Source of the DNA: Bolinopsis microptera
Lineage: Eukaryota > Ctenophora > Tentaculata > Lobata > Bolinopsidae
Reading direction: 5' to 3'
Assembly: GCF_026151205.1 (NCBI RefSeq)
Contig: NC_087072.1
Location: 193,501-257,500 of the forward strand
Length of the DNA stretch: 64,000 nucleotides
Positions 1 to 9,445 of the stretch are shown here, in pieces; within the stretch, counting starts at the first letter, position 1, and every line of letters begins with the position of its first letter. The notes beneath the pieces were generated by a model. The model was given only the letters and a program-made list of their open reading frames with translations, searched no databases and was not told the DNA's origin. The position numbers and the translations under genes were made by a program.

Positions 1-361
1 GGATGTCTGTTGAACCTGTTTCGATTTGGGTAATGTACTTTTCGAGCGACCGTTGAACACCGATGCATAGGCCTCCTGATCTTGAGGATACCCTGTTTTT
101 GTTAAAGCAGCGGTAGTTGGGCACCACTACTTCTCCCTTTGTTTCTTGTAGACAAAATATCGGTGACATCTCGATGATCTCACGAAACTCATCAATCTCG
201 GTCTTGTTTCCTAGTGAGTGGTGAGATATGTTATTGATGTTCCATGACACAACTGAGAGGTCCTGATCATGGTTTTGTGCTGCGGTGTGGGATAGTTCAT
301 CAACTTTACTGCTATTGTCTCTCTGCAGTTTTCCCACAATTACGCTCCCTGTATTATTCAT
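1..361 (-). CDS. LINE ORF2 start: AP-type endonuclease, cut by window edge
   Basis: This is the first ~120 codons of ORF2 of a non-LTR retrotransposon, read from an ATG at 361 and running off the window at base 1. The translation shows the usual start of an apurinic-type (exonuclease/endonuclease/phosphatase) domain: LSVVSWNINN about residues 36-45, IFCLQETKG with the metal-binding Glu about 68-76, and SGGLCIGVQRS. In this family the enzyme nicks the target DNA to prime reverse transcription. The ATG lies inside the stop region of ORF1, so the frames overlap by 8 nt (354-361). The reverse transcriptase part is outside the window. Confidence 0.8.
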   Translation of the reverse strand, partial: MNNTGSVIVGKLQRDNSSKVDELSHTAAQNHDQDLSVVSWNINNISHHSLGNKTEIDEFREIIEMSPIFCLQETKGEVVVPNYRCFNKNRVSSRSGGLCIGVQRSLEKYITQIETGSTDI

Positions 362-2882
362 TATGATCGTTGCTTCGGGTGAACTCATGTAAAGTTTGCC
401 TAGTTAGGGTTGACGTTCTATTAAGGGCATCTCGGCATCTGAGCCATAGTTTAGCTAAACCCTTGGGCGAAAGTCTCAGTGCTTCACCGTCTTTTGTAAC
501 ATATCTCTCCAAGTAGCCGCTGAGGTTGTCATTACCGACTGTGCATATTCGGTCTTCATAGTAGTTCTCTTCTCTGAGCCATTTTATAAAGTCACCCATA
601 TATTGGTTGGCAGCTTGAATCTTTGTGTTGAGGTTAGGGTTACCTGGTGTTGGTATTATGAGCGAGTAACATATCTTGCAATTGGTTTCTTCTAAGGCCA
701 ATCGAAGGATACTTTTAAAGTTTCTTATGAAAGTGGGGAACGTTAGCCCCCTCTTGATGTCATTTATTCCCAAGTGAATAAAGATTATCTCAGGGTTGAA
801 GCTTTTGATTTCGGATATGAGCTTCTGTTTTTCCACTAAGTCACTAACTGAGCTGTATTGAACTTTTTTAATATCATAACTTCTGGAGAATTTTCGCTGG
901 TCGAAGTCTTCATGGTAAGAATCATACACTAGGAGTACTTTCTTTTTTCTTTGATACTCGTGACTTGACTTTGTGAGTGATGCTTGTTGTGGTTTATGAG
1001 TTACTTCGGGAGATGCTTCATGCAAATTCCCTTCAGCCTCGCTTGGAGGTTGGTCAGTTATCGACGCCGTAGGTTCCGCATTAACCTCTAATATCTCCGA
1101 GTACAACGTGGTAGATGATGAGCACTTATGAATGGTTTCATCGCGATTTGACTCAACTTCCTTTGATATCGCCTTTTCTTTATCTCTAGTTGCGCTTAAG
1201 AGTTGTTGCAGACAATTGATGGTATCATTTTGATTTGGCTCACAAGTAAAGTCGCTTAGCTGATCCATTATCATCTTTTCTTTATCTTTAACTGACTCTA
1301 TAAGTTGTTGCAGGCCAAAGGTGATTCTTTCAATGTCGTCAGCAGATGGTTCCTCCATATCGGCTGTTTCATTTGCACTGTTTAGAGAATGAGGGATCAT
1401 TTCTTCGGTTTGAGTTGCAATCTCGTACACAGTTGTTTCTGTCTGGGCGCAACTGTCCGTCGTCGACGGACTTGTAGATAAACTGTTTCTTAGGGTTTCT
1501 GTCTGGACGCCGATATCCACTGTAAATGGACCAGTTTCTTCATGGGTTAAAATTTCATTTGTTACAGTTTCTCGTTGAGAGTCGGCATCCTGTGAGCGGC
1601 AGATGGTTGCTGTTTTAAGGGGACTATTCATTTTTAAATCTCGGCTTTTTTCTGCATCACAGTGACAAGAGCAGAGGACAGGCTTTGGAGAGATGTTAAC
1701 CAAGGACTCCAACCTATCAACCGTTTGGGCTATTGAGTTAAATTTTTTCAGGGTCTCTTCAGAGCACCGTTGACTATCCGTATTTAGCGCTTTGATATTG
1801 ATGAATAGGGTCTTATCATTTTCTTCCAGAAGGTGGAAGCGTTCAGCGATTTCAGTGTTGTTTTTAAGTGGGTTTTGTATTATGGCATCCATCTTCTTCG
1901 ATAGTGCTGCAACCATACTTTCTTGCTTTAATAACCGATCATCTAGCTTCAGCATACAATTTTCCAGCGTTTTTAGGGGGCTTTCTACAACACTTAGTAT
2001 TGTTGCGTTAATATCATGAGACTCAGGTGTTTGCTTAATTATGGTTGTCTTTATTCCCGGGCCAGGCTGTGCACAGACCGGTTCTGTACTAGTATAGTCG
2101 TCTTTGTGGTTCTGGCCCAACTTCGTCTTTCCTTTCTTCCCATGTTTCCCCTTCTTAGCATTTTTGTTTTTGACCGGGCTTTTATTGGCACCGTATAGAT
2201 CAATGAACAGACCTGTGAGCTTGTTTTTTCTCTTTTCAGGCGTTCCGGCGATAGATGCACCTCGAGCGCTAAGTTCTTTCACTACTGCATCGTCTGTCAG
2301 GTATACGATCAGTTCTTTGATAACTTTCGGGTGAAGGGCATATCTATCACTTGTAACACTGTTTTGCAACGGAGAGTTACTTGATGCCACATTGCCCAGG
2401 TACTCAATGAAATACACTCGGCTCCAGTCTGCCGTTTTGTTGTAACATTTTATGTTGCACTCTTTTAGCCAACCTTTAACCACGGCCCCGTTCCTTAATC
2501 TGACAACTTCTTCGTGGGCGTTGTTTTGTAAGAATGGGGTCGGAATGGTAATGTTTGTAATCTTACTGTTATTGTCATTACTGCCAGGTAAAGAGTCAGA
2601 TTGCGGAGGGTTACCAACTCCTGCTGTTTCCTGCTCTGTCTCCTCCGGCAGATTGGTCACCTCTACCTTACCCATCTTAAGTTCGTCATTGACCTGTTTC
2701 TCATTTGGGGCCACAGCAATCTCAGCAACACTTCCCTCTCCTTTATCTGTTTCTGTTTCTGTATTGACTGCGATACCAACATTTGAAGAACGTTCTTGGG
2801 CGAGATATCCATCTTCATCATCTCTGTCGTTGGGTACATTGACATCATTTTCTGAAATAGAGTCAGTTTCAGAGTGATTCAT
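354..2882 (-). CDS. LINE ORF1: coiled-coil protein with degenerate SGNH-like C-terminus
   Basis: An 842-residue protein, ORF1 of the LINE whose ORF2 begins at 361. The N-terminal ~110 residues are acidic and low in complexity. About residues 190-235 resemble a SAP-type helix-loop-helix (KELSARGASIAGTPEKRK), followed by a Lys-rich stretch. A coiled-coil-like region lies about 300-390. Two related segments, LQQLIESVKDKEKMI and LQQLLSATRDKEKAI, form an internal repeat. The last ~200 residues look like an SGNH/GDSL hydrolase: DS in VYDSYHED (block I), HLGINDIKRG (block III), then DGEALRLSPKG where active relatives have Asp-x-x-His. The catalytic His therefore seems lost. ORF1 proteins normally bind element RNA; the esterase role is unknown. 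The start is the first ATG in frame. The frame stays open upstream to about 3095 without another ATG. Confidence 0.8.
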   Translation of the reverse strand: MNHSETDSISENDVNVPNDRDDEDGYLAQERSSNVGIAVNTETETDKGEGSVAEIAVAPNEKQVNDELKMGKVEVTNLPEETEQETAGVGNPPQSDSLPGSNDNNSKITNITIPTPFLQNNAHEEVVRLRNGAVVKGWLKECNIKCYNKTADWSRVYFIEYLGNVASSNSPLQNSVTSDRYALHPKVIKELIVYLTDDAVVKELSARGASIAGTPEKRKNKLTGLFIDLYGANKSPVKNKNAKKGKHGKKGKTKLGQNHKDDYTSTEPVCAQPGPGIKTTIIKQTPESHDINATILSVVESPLKTLENCMLKLDDRLLKQESMVAALSKKMDAIIQNPLKNNTEIAERFHLLEENDKTLFINIKALNTDSQRCSEETLKKFNSIAQTVDRLESLVNISPKPVLCSCHCDAEKSRDLKMNSPLKTATICRSQDADSQRETVTNEILTHEETGPFTVDIGVQTETLRNSLSTSPSTTDSCAQTETTVYEIATQTEEMIPHSLNSANETADMEEPSADDIERITFGLQQLIESVKDKEKMIMDQLSDFTCEPNQNDTINCLQQLLSATRDKEKAISKEVESNRDETIHKCSSSTTLYSEILEVNAEPTASITDQPPSEAEGNLHEASPEVTHKPQQASLTKSSHEYQRKKKVLLVYDSYHEDFDQRKFSRSYDIKKVQYSSVSDLVEKQKLISEIKSFNPEIIFIHLGINDIKRGLTFPTFIRNFKSILRLALEETNCKICYSLIIPTPGNPNLNTKIQAANQYMGDFIKWLREENYYEDRICTVGNDNLSGYLERYVTKDGEALRLSPKGLAKLWLRCRDALNRTSTLTRQTLHEFTRSNDHNE

Positions 2883-3479
2883 AATTCCAACTTTTTCTGT
2901 TCCAGAGTCCTCTGGTTCTTGATCGCATGAATCGTACTCACTGTCAGAGTCGGCATGATCAGGAGCTGAGAGTTTCTTCTCGTGAAAAGGTTCAGAGTCT
3001 GTCTTCTTTTGTATATCTTTTACGGTTTTTGCAGAAATTCGCGTTAAAGTTGATGCCGTGGTGTCAGTAAAATGGCACAGATAAATATATATATTTCATG
3101 ACTGGACTTCTACACAATAAAAGAAAGCGGTTGTGATTAGATCTTCGAAAGTCTTTGCATCGTTTATTTACATCAATTCTGAGAAATTATATCATTAAAG
3201 TAACTACAACAAATACGAATCATATACAATTGAGAATAAATACAAACTAAAAGCAGTGGGAAAATCTGATGAACTGAAATTTAAAAAAGAAACTGAAAGC
3301 CGTTAAAAATGTACTCTTATCTTATCTCTTATCTAAATACTGATAACTGATTCTCGGAAAATCACTTAAAATCACAACAAAAACCTGTAAAATTTATACT
3401 TAAGTAAAAAATGTAATATGCACGTCTCTGGAATAATGGTATAACTAAATAAAATCTACAAAATATACTAAAACTAAAA
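2883..3479. other. LINE leader and spacer to Penelope-like element
   Basis: On the minus strand the ORF1 frame stays open from 2882 back to a TGA near 3093, encoding an acidic Ser/Asp/Glu-rich stretch without a Met. It may be decayed coding sequence or translated leader. From about 3100 to 3479 the DNA is AT-rich with no open frame of note; it should hold the 3' untranslated end of the Penelope-like element. I could not place the boundary between the two elements. Confidence 0.5.
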
Positions 3480-6400
3480 CTAAGCTCCGGCAGATTTAAA
3501 AAGTAGATGGTTACTATCAAGGGTGTTCATACCCCCAAACCGTTCAAGGGTTTTCAATTGGGTCTGGTAGAACCCCTCTCTAGCTTCCATAGCCTTTTCT
3601 TTGTCTGCTTTACTAATATTAGGCTCAAATACTAAAGCGTCTACTATAATGACAGAAAGGTGCTTACTAAGTGAGGAATTATAGCAGGCTATGGTACTAA
3701 AATCTAAATCATGATCAATATCTAAAAAATGGTTAACTAATTTACAACTTCTTATACCTTTCTTTATGTGACTCTTATGGTTAGAGAATCTCTTAGGGAG
3801 ATTTGAGGTAGTATAACCGACATACGACTGTTTACAAGTCTTACACTCCATTAAATAAATGAGGTTATATATATTATAACTCTGACAAGATATATACTTA
3901 GTTATAGGGAAAACTTGTTTAGAATGGTGACTACTAAAATTGGAACAGGGGGACAGGAAATTTTGCTTACAAACATAACATTTACCACAAGCATGGCACC
4001 CTGGGTCGACAGCCCCGGGAACCGCCCTTAGACTTTCGGAGTCTGGTTCCTGGATCTGGCTTGCAGTTGTTTCTCTCTCATTATCACAGTTTAAAGTTCC
4101 ACTGGCACGGTACTTATTGTGTACAAGCAAGCCACCGATAGTTTGATTCTTTCGATGACTCACGAATACACTGTCCGCACGTACCAGCTTCTTCAGGGCC
4201 GGATCAAGGTTGAGAAGGTGCTTATACTTATGGATAATGCCCCCCATGTTGGGAAGTGCTGGATTTTGATCCATCACCATGGGTATTAAACAGGCAGTCG
4301 ACTCATCCTTGTCTTTAAGGGTATACAAGTTTTTCCTATTAGCTATATCACTAAATTTGTTAAAGGCATCTTCTATAATACTGGAATGATAACCTCGGGC
4401 TAGAAGGTAACGTGTATAGACCTCTCTCTGCTCCAAGAAGTTAGTGTCTTCACTGTTGTTCTGTCTCACCCGCCTCGCCACTCCAAAAGGTATGTTTTTT
4501 ACAACATGGTTCCTATGGCATGACGTGGGGATAAGGTAGCAGTGGGTGTCACTAGGTTTAGAGTAGAGTTTGGTGTGGACAACATCACCAACAGCATAGA
4601 CATAGGTGTCTAGAAACTCAACGCCGTCCCTAGAGTAGTCGTAAGTAAACAAAAGGTTTGGGTGGATACTATTGAGCCATTCCATGAATTGTAATAATTC
4701 CTCAACAGTACCGGGCCAAGCCATATAAATGTCATCACGTAATCTACCCCAGAATGCTGGTCTATGAGGCGGGCCATATTCTAGATCTCCTTCGTTAACT
4801 AAAATATCAATCTTATCCATAGCACAATCAGCATACTCACATGAGTTCTTAGGACCCATCGCTGCTCCACGCTCCTGGCGGTATGTTATACCGTTAAATG
4901 AAGCAATGTTGTAATCAAGAGTAATTTCTAGTGCACTAATAATGCATTCTGTACTAAACAATTGATCACCACTACTCCTTTTATTCAGGTGCTTAGTGCA
5001 TTGTTGGATCCCCATATCCCTAGGAATGTTGGTAAACATGTTAGATATATCGATGGCAACATGTATAACCTCCTTTCCCAACAATATGCTAGACTCGTTC
5101 AGGCTATCAATCTTCCTCAGAAAGTGAGGGGTATCAATAATTCTATAATTCAAAGTAGCCTTCTTCAATTCATACGCAGTCAAGGCAGAAAGGTTTTCAA
5201 TGTATGAACCACAGCCGGTGGTAATCATCCTCCCAGGATACAAAGGTGGTTTGTGTGCCTTGGGATTCAGGTACATGTTTCCATGCTGGTTAAGCTCAGC
5301 ACATGGAATAACCCACTCCTTGACCTTCTTGGACATACCTAATTCATCTTTAAACTCAATTGTCCAATTCGAAATTTTATCAATCAATTCTACAACTAAA
5401 TCATCTACATTATTTACAATACTATATACAGATCTATCATTTAAATGTTCACCTATTCGTTGAATATAATCTTCTTCACTAAGAAGGAAGAATCCTACTC
5501 CTTTATCGAATGGTCTGATTACAATGTCTTTCCAACCTTTGACTTCTTTGAGAGCTGCTCTGATGGGCGCAGCGATGTTATCTGGTGAGACGAATTTCTG
5601 AGTTGGCCTGTGGAGGTCTACTTCTGCTCTGCAGCATTTTATAAATGCCTCAAGTGCAGGGTTTTTACAAGATTCGAAAGTACGTGATGCATCAGTCTTT
5701 ATAAGACAACGTTCCATGTCAGTAACTCTCTTATCTGCTTTGTTGGGTCCACATTTAAAGCTATCAAATACAACTTTAGCTCTCATTTTAGAAAACCATC
5801 TACACAGATCGTTCTCGAAGCGGCTTAGATCTGGTAGGGGAGGTGTAGGTGCAAACTTGTGAGACAAGAAAAAGACATAGAGTTGCTCTTTACTAAGCTC
5901 TTTGTCTGTAAGATTTACAACTGTTCTGGACATGTTTTCCATTGACAAGTCTTCAACCTTGGGAAGAGTACCTTTGATTAACGTCCTCTGATGTCTGTGG
6001 GATGTGGTACGATTAATCTTTTTTCTCTTCCTTCTTCTCCTCTTCTTCACAGGTTTAGCATTATCCACATATGAAGGTGCAACATAAATAGCATAGTCCT
6101 TATCTCTCTTCAACTTAGATTCATGACGCTTGGTTAGTTCAAGTTTCTCCTTGTGCATTAAATTAGATAAATGATTCTCTAAATTTTCATGATCTGATGG
6201 GGGAAGTGCAGATTTGATGCAGTTTTTGAAACTATAAAAGCTTTTACGCAAAGTCTGAGACCTGATTACTTGATTATCTATGACTAAGTCTAGCATTCTT
6301 GATTTCTGTAACTGATTAAGCGCTTTACAGGATTCTACATAAAAAGTGTCTTTAACTGCACACCTAAAATTGATTTGAGTAGCAATACCTCTAGGGATAT

Positions 6401-6497
6401 TACCGTGGTCTCTCGTAGTCTGTAAGTATCTCAATTGACAAGATGCCCTAACTGATCTAACTGCTAAGTTGTCCAATTTAGGCATCGGGGGACTCAT
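3480..6497 (-). CDS. Penelope-like element: reverse transcriptase plus GIY-YIG endonuclease
   Basis: A continuous ~1005-residue ORF with the order typical of endonuclease-bearing Penelope-like elements. After a basic N-terminal third (nuclear-signal-like KKRRRRKRKK about 150), the reverse transcriptase shows NPKAHKPPLYPGR (about 410), motif A IDISNMFTNIP (about 480), motif B RGAAMGPKNS, and motif C RDDIYMAW with the Asp pair (about 585). A Cys-rich segment, CHACGKCYVCKQ, lies about 830 between RT and endonuclease, as in some Penelope branches. The C-terminus carries GIY-YIG motifs: YNLIYLMECKTC and SYVGYTT (about 875). Such proteins nick DNA and copy the element RNA. The frame is also open upstream from 6521, but the first ATG is at 6497. 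No internal stop is present, so this copy may be recent. Confidence 0.9.
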   Translation of the reverse strand: MSPPMPKLDNLAVRSVRASCQLRYLQTTRDHGNIPRGIATQINFRCAVKDTFYVESCKALNQLQKSRMLDLVIDNQVIRSQTLRKSFYSFKNCIKSALPPSDHENLENHLSNLMHKEKLELTKRHESKLKRDKDYAIYVAPSYVDNAKPVKKRRRRKRKKINRTTSHRHQRTLIKGTLPKVEDLSMENMSRTVVNLTDKELSKEQLYVFFLSHKFAPTPPLPDLSRFENDLCRWFSKMRAKVVFDSFKCGPNKADKRVTDMERCLIKTDASRTFESCKNPALEAFIKCCRAEVDLHRPTQKFVSPDNIAAPIRAALKEVKGWKDIVIRPFDKGVGFFLLSEEDYIQRIGEHLNDRSVYSIVNNVDDLVVELIDKISNWTIEFKDELGMSKKVKEWVIPCAELNQHGNMYLNPKAHKPPLYPGRMITTGCGSYIENLSALTAYELKKATLNYRIIDTPHFLRKIDSLNESSILLGKEVIHVAIDISNMFTNIPRDMGIQQCTKHLNKRSSGDQLFSTECIISALEITLDYNIASFNGITYRQERGAAMGPKNSCEYADCAMDKIDILVNEGDLEYGPPHRPAFWGRLRDDIYMAWPGTVEELLQFMEWLNSIHPNLLFTYDYSRDGVEFLDTYVYAVGDVVHTKLYSKPSDTHCYLIPTSCHRNHVVKNIPFGVARRVRQNNSEDTNFLEQREVYTRYLLARGYHSSIIEDAFNKFSDIANRKNLYTLKDKDESTACLIPMVMDQNPALPNMGGIIHKYKHLLNLDPALKKLVRADSVFVSHRKNQTIGGLLVHNKYRASGTLNCDNERETTASQIQEPDSESLRAVPGAVDPGCHACGKCYVCKQNFLSPCSNFSSHHSKQVFPITKYISCQSYNIYNLIYLMECKTCKQSYVGYTTSNLPKRFSNHKSHIKKGIRSCKLVNHFLDIDHDLDFSTIACYNSSLSKHLSVIIVDALVFEPNISKADKEKAMEAREGFYQTQLKTLERFGGMNTLDSNHLLFKSAGA

Positions 6498-7487
6498 AAT
6501 GATAAATGTTACTGAAAACAAACCAAAATCTCATAAAAAGATGTCGGATGACAAACGGAGCGTGGAGGCTCTGGGGATTCTGATGTGTACCGAGCTTGTA
6601 GCTGATAGATTGTATATCGTCTCGCTTTATATACAGTAAGATATATAGTAAGATATAAGTATAACGTTGCGTGCACAAATAATTTACAAAGTGAATGTTT
6701 TAAACTGAGTTTCCTTGGCACAAGTTGTATAAATGTAGAATTACATGGTTATGACATGGTTATGCCATGTAATGGTTATGACATGGTCATAACCACGTCA
6801 TAACCATGTCATTTACCCCAAATATTTTTTGAAGTGTCACTCAGTCGAGGACTATCATCAAATCTAATGAAAACGATGTTAATTTTTTCCAAATGAACGT
6901 TCATGTCCGCAGTTTTTATTTTTAATATATTTTTTTATGATTGGATAAGTCAAACTGTAACGGTTTTGTGCAGCCATCACGTGGTATCAGGTGATTGGGT
7001 TAGCATTAGGTTCACACTATTGGAATTAGCAAGCTATCACATGATTATCATTACCCAAAATCCTCGAATGAGTATTGCCCTCCTCAAAATTGAATGCAGA
7101 TAAACACACATACACATTATACATACATAAGAGACTTCAGCAAGATTAAGCGGAGGAATGCAATTAATCCGAGCCCCACGGAGGTTAGTCAACTTGGTAT
7201 GAGAATAAAAGTAATACAAGGAGGGGGGCAGAACGAATAAAGGAGTTAATGAAGGAGTAATGATGTTACTGTACTTTAGAAATGTTGATTGTTAACGTTA
7301 ATTGCGCAATAAGCGAGATGCCGACGACTTGGCCCCTGAGATCCGGGGTCTCGCAGGGAAGATTAAATCACCCACTCAGTGGGGATTAGTGATGTGATCC
7401 ATGGATGATGGATAGAATAGAAAAACGATTTTATAAGTTTAACTGTAAGAATGTAACATTATAAGTGTAAGAATGTAACATTTATAA
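6498..7487. other. Non-coding DNA upstream of Penelope-like element
   Basis: AT-rich DNA with no convincing gene. The first ~250 bp probably hold the 5' end of the Penelope-like element. The palindromic block at 6751-6812 is listed separately. A TAAGATATA duplication lies near 6638-6657. Around 7310-7400 is a GC-richer patch (ATCCGGGGTCTCGCAGG) I do not recognise. Confidence 0.4.
6751..6812. repeat. Palindromic ATGACATGGTTAT block
   Basis: ATGACATGGTTAT at 6751-6763 is the exact reverse complement of ATAACCATGTCAT at 6800-6812. Inside it ATGGTTATGAC (6772-6782) pairs exactly with GTCATAACCAT (6797-6807). It lies ~250 bp upstream of the Penelope-like ORF. It may be a terminal structure of that element or a simple-sequence palindrome. 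Confidence 0.6.
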
Positions 7488-7751
7488 CTATGAATTCACT
7501 TTTCCTTTCAATTTAAGTTTCAATTCAGTTTCAAGTTCAGCCTCGTTTTTCAAATCACCGTTGATTCCTTGCATGTTCACTTTTCTTTTCAATTTCAATT
7601 TCAACTCAGTTTCAATTTCAGCTTCTCCATCCATATCCCCCTCATTTCCTTGCATAAGGTTCTTCAGATAGTCAGCCACACTTTTCAGCAGTTCGCTTCT
7701 TTCATTGGCACACTCGGGAGAGGCAGAGAACACCTTCATGATGTTTTGCAG
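7488..7751 (-). CDS. Possible terminal exon of unknown protein with internal duplication
   Basis: An open frame of 83 codons from an ATG at 7739, also open just upstream, where a possible 3' splice site (AAATATCAG|GACTGC near 7752) precedes it. The translation is Lys/Glu/Leu-rich. Its second half has two copies of a ~24-residue unit: AEIETELKLKLKRKVNMQG and AELETELKLKLKGKVNS. It could be the last exon of a minus-strand gene whose other exons I cannot find, or a chance frame. I do not recognise the family. Confidence 0.3.
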   Translation of the reverse strand: MQNIMKVFSASPECANERSELLKSVADYLKNLMQGNEGDMDGEAEIETELKLKLKRKVNMQGINGDLKNEAELETELKLKLKGKVNS

Positions 7752-7775
7752 TCCTGATATTTAAATTATATTATT

Positions 7776-7837
7776 AAACTGTGTACGTTGCTCTAACCAG
7801 AGCACTCTCGCTTGCAGTAGCGCGCGAAACTGTGTAC
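7776..7837. mobile_element. 40-bp hairpin repeat flanked by 11-bp direct repeats
   Basis: Bases 7787-7826 (beginning GTTGCTCTAACCAGAG, ending AGTAGCGCGCG) recur in related form near 13918, 32053 and 43098. Here the segment is bounded by identical AAACTGTGTAC copies at 7776-7786 and 7827-7837, as expected of an insertion that duplicated its target. It contains small hairpins: CTCT-AACC-AGAG and CGCT-TGCAGT-AGCG. Confidence 0.5.
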
Positions 7838-9445
7838 ACAATTTATTCTTTCATCTATATTGAAACTATTGCTTCAAAAAAGAATTAAGCTTATTATTAA
7901 AATCGGGCTACAAAGTCGTATTATTTGCAATTCTGGTTAATATTTGTGGTATTCTAAAAAGTTGATGTACTATAAATTCTATAAATCCCTAATTAAAATG
8001 TAACCTTGACAAGGAGAATGGTCCTGAGTTGGTTCAATGTCAGCAGCCTCTACAGCTGCACAGGTGATAACAATTACAACAAACGAGATCATCATCCCAG
8101 AAATAATGAGTTAGCCGGAATTATCAAAATATTTTTAATGCAGACCACGTTATACTTATATAGGGTTATATTAGCGTTATATTATGTTTAAGAAGAGTTC
8201 ATGGAACGTTTTAACGAGTTTCTCTTCTACTAATTAATCTTATCTAGTTTACTGCTCGTATTATCGCTAACATTACACTTATATGTGTGGTATGGGCACA
8301 GCCTGTGCCTTAAAATACAAATAACCCTATAATGACTAATAAAGAGCTCAATCGCTGTAGAGCCACTGGAAAGCGATCAGAAAAAATTGTAATTAAAATT
8401 TATAATCTCATCAACAGGACTGGAGAGAATTTCCAAAATTTCAAATTCGAAATTTTTGTTTTAAATATATTTAAAGTCACTATTGTGACGGTACATTAGA
8501 ACTAGACAGAAACAAAGTGTGAAGGGCCTGAACGGAACCCCTCGGTTTCAGTTTCTTGTTTAACACTGCCGTACAACAAGGACATTCGCCGGGTTCTCCA
8601 AGGATGAATCCCCCTTTACTAATTTATTAAGATCCTCATTAACCGTTTGATCCTGAAAACACTGAAACCCCCTCCGCTGCAATGGTATATAGCTATACAG
8701 TGGGTTCCATATCTTTTCTGTATAAACACTGAAGCTTTTAATAAGCAGCGTCTCTTTCAATTTGCCATTGAAGATGTGAGGAAACTACGATCCTTACTGC
8801 TCTAAATATAAATCGTAGTTTTATAGTTATCACTTTTTAGTAAAAAACCAGAAGAGATTTGAGTGCCTTATTTTAGTCCCTTCTGTTTTAATTTTGAGCA
8901 TACAATCATATGAGCGGGATATAAATACTCCATTTCATTTCATTGTTAGCGGTTCTATCTAATTTCGGGAAATCAAGATCTGGTCTAACAAAATATCAAC
9001 CCGAGATTTAATTATGTAGTATCTAAAAGATATTTTATAGACATGCTGTTATATATATATATATCTGTATAAATTACATACATATTATGTAATGACATTA
9101 ACTCATAATAACCTCATAACCGTTTTTTATCGTATATAACCTAGTATACTTTAACAAATATTATTATTCTGTTATTTGAGCTCAGTATCCAGTGCTTTAT
9201 AACCTATAGACTATAGACTATAGAGTAGACCCAATATAAATACGCCTACAATAGTGTACATTCACTACAACGTAACATTACTTTTCTGAAGAATTTTCCC
9301 GAACACGCAAAAAATATTTGAAATTTGATATCAATGTTTTATCAATCTGTTGCTTGAGTCTCATTCGTGTGTGTTTAATTGTTGGGTATGATTTACTTCG
9401 TACGATTTACTATCGATAAAACGTAGTAGGGCATTTGACTTGTAC
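7838..9445. other. AT-rich intergenic DNA
   Basis: No gene found. An open frame on minus near 8560-8760 (ending ENPANVLVVRQC) has no ATG and no recognised motif. A short (TA)n run lies near 9049-9064. Nothing else stands out. Confidence 0.4.

Noticed and set aside
1792-2877. Plus-strand open frames opposite the LINE ORF1
   Set aside because: They are antisense by-products of a 842-codon coding frame, with no motif.
3241-3300. CTGATGA ... GAAAC as a hammerhead ribozyme next to the Penelope-like element
   Set aside because: The bases between the two core motifs do not form a stem II, and the motif is on the opposite strand to the element.
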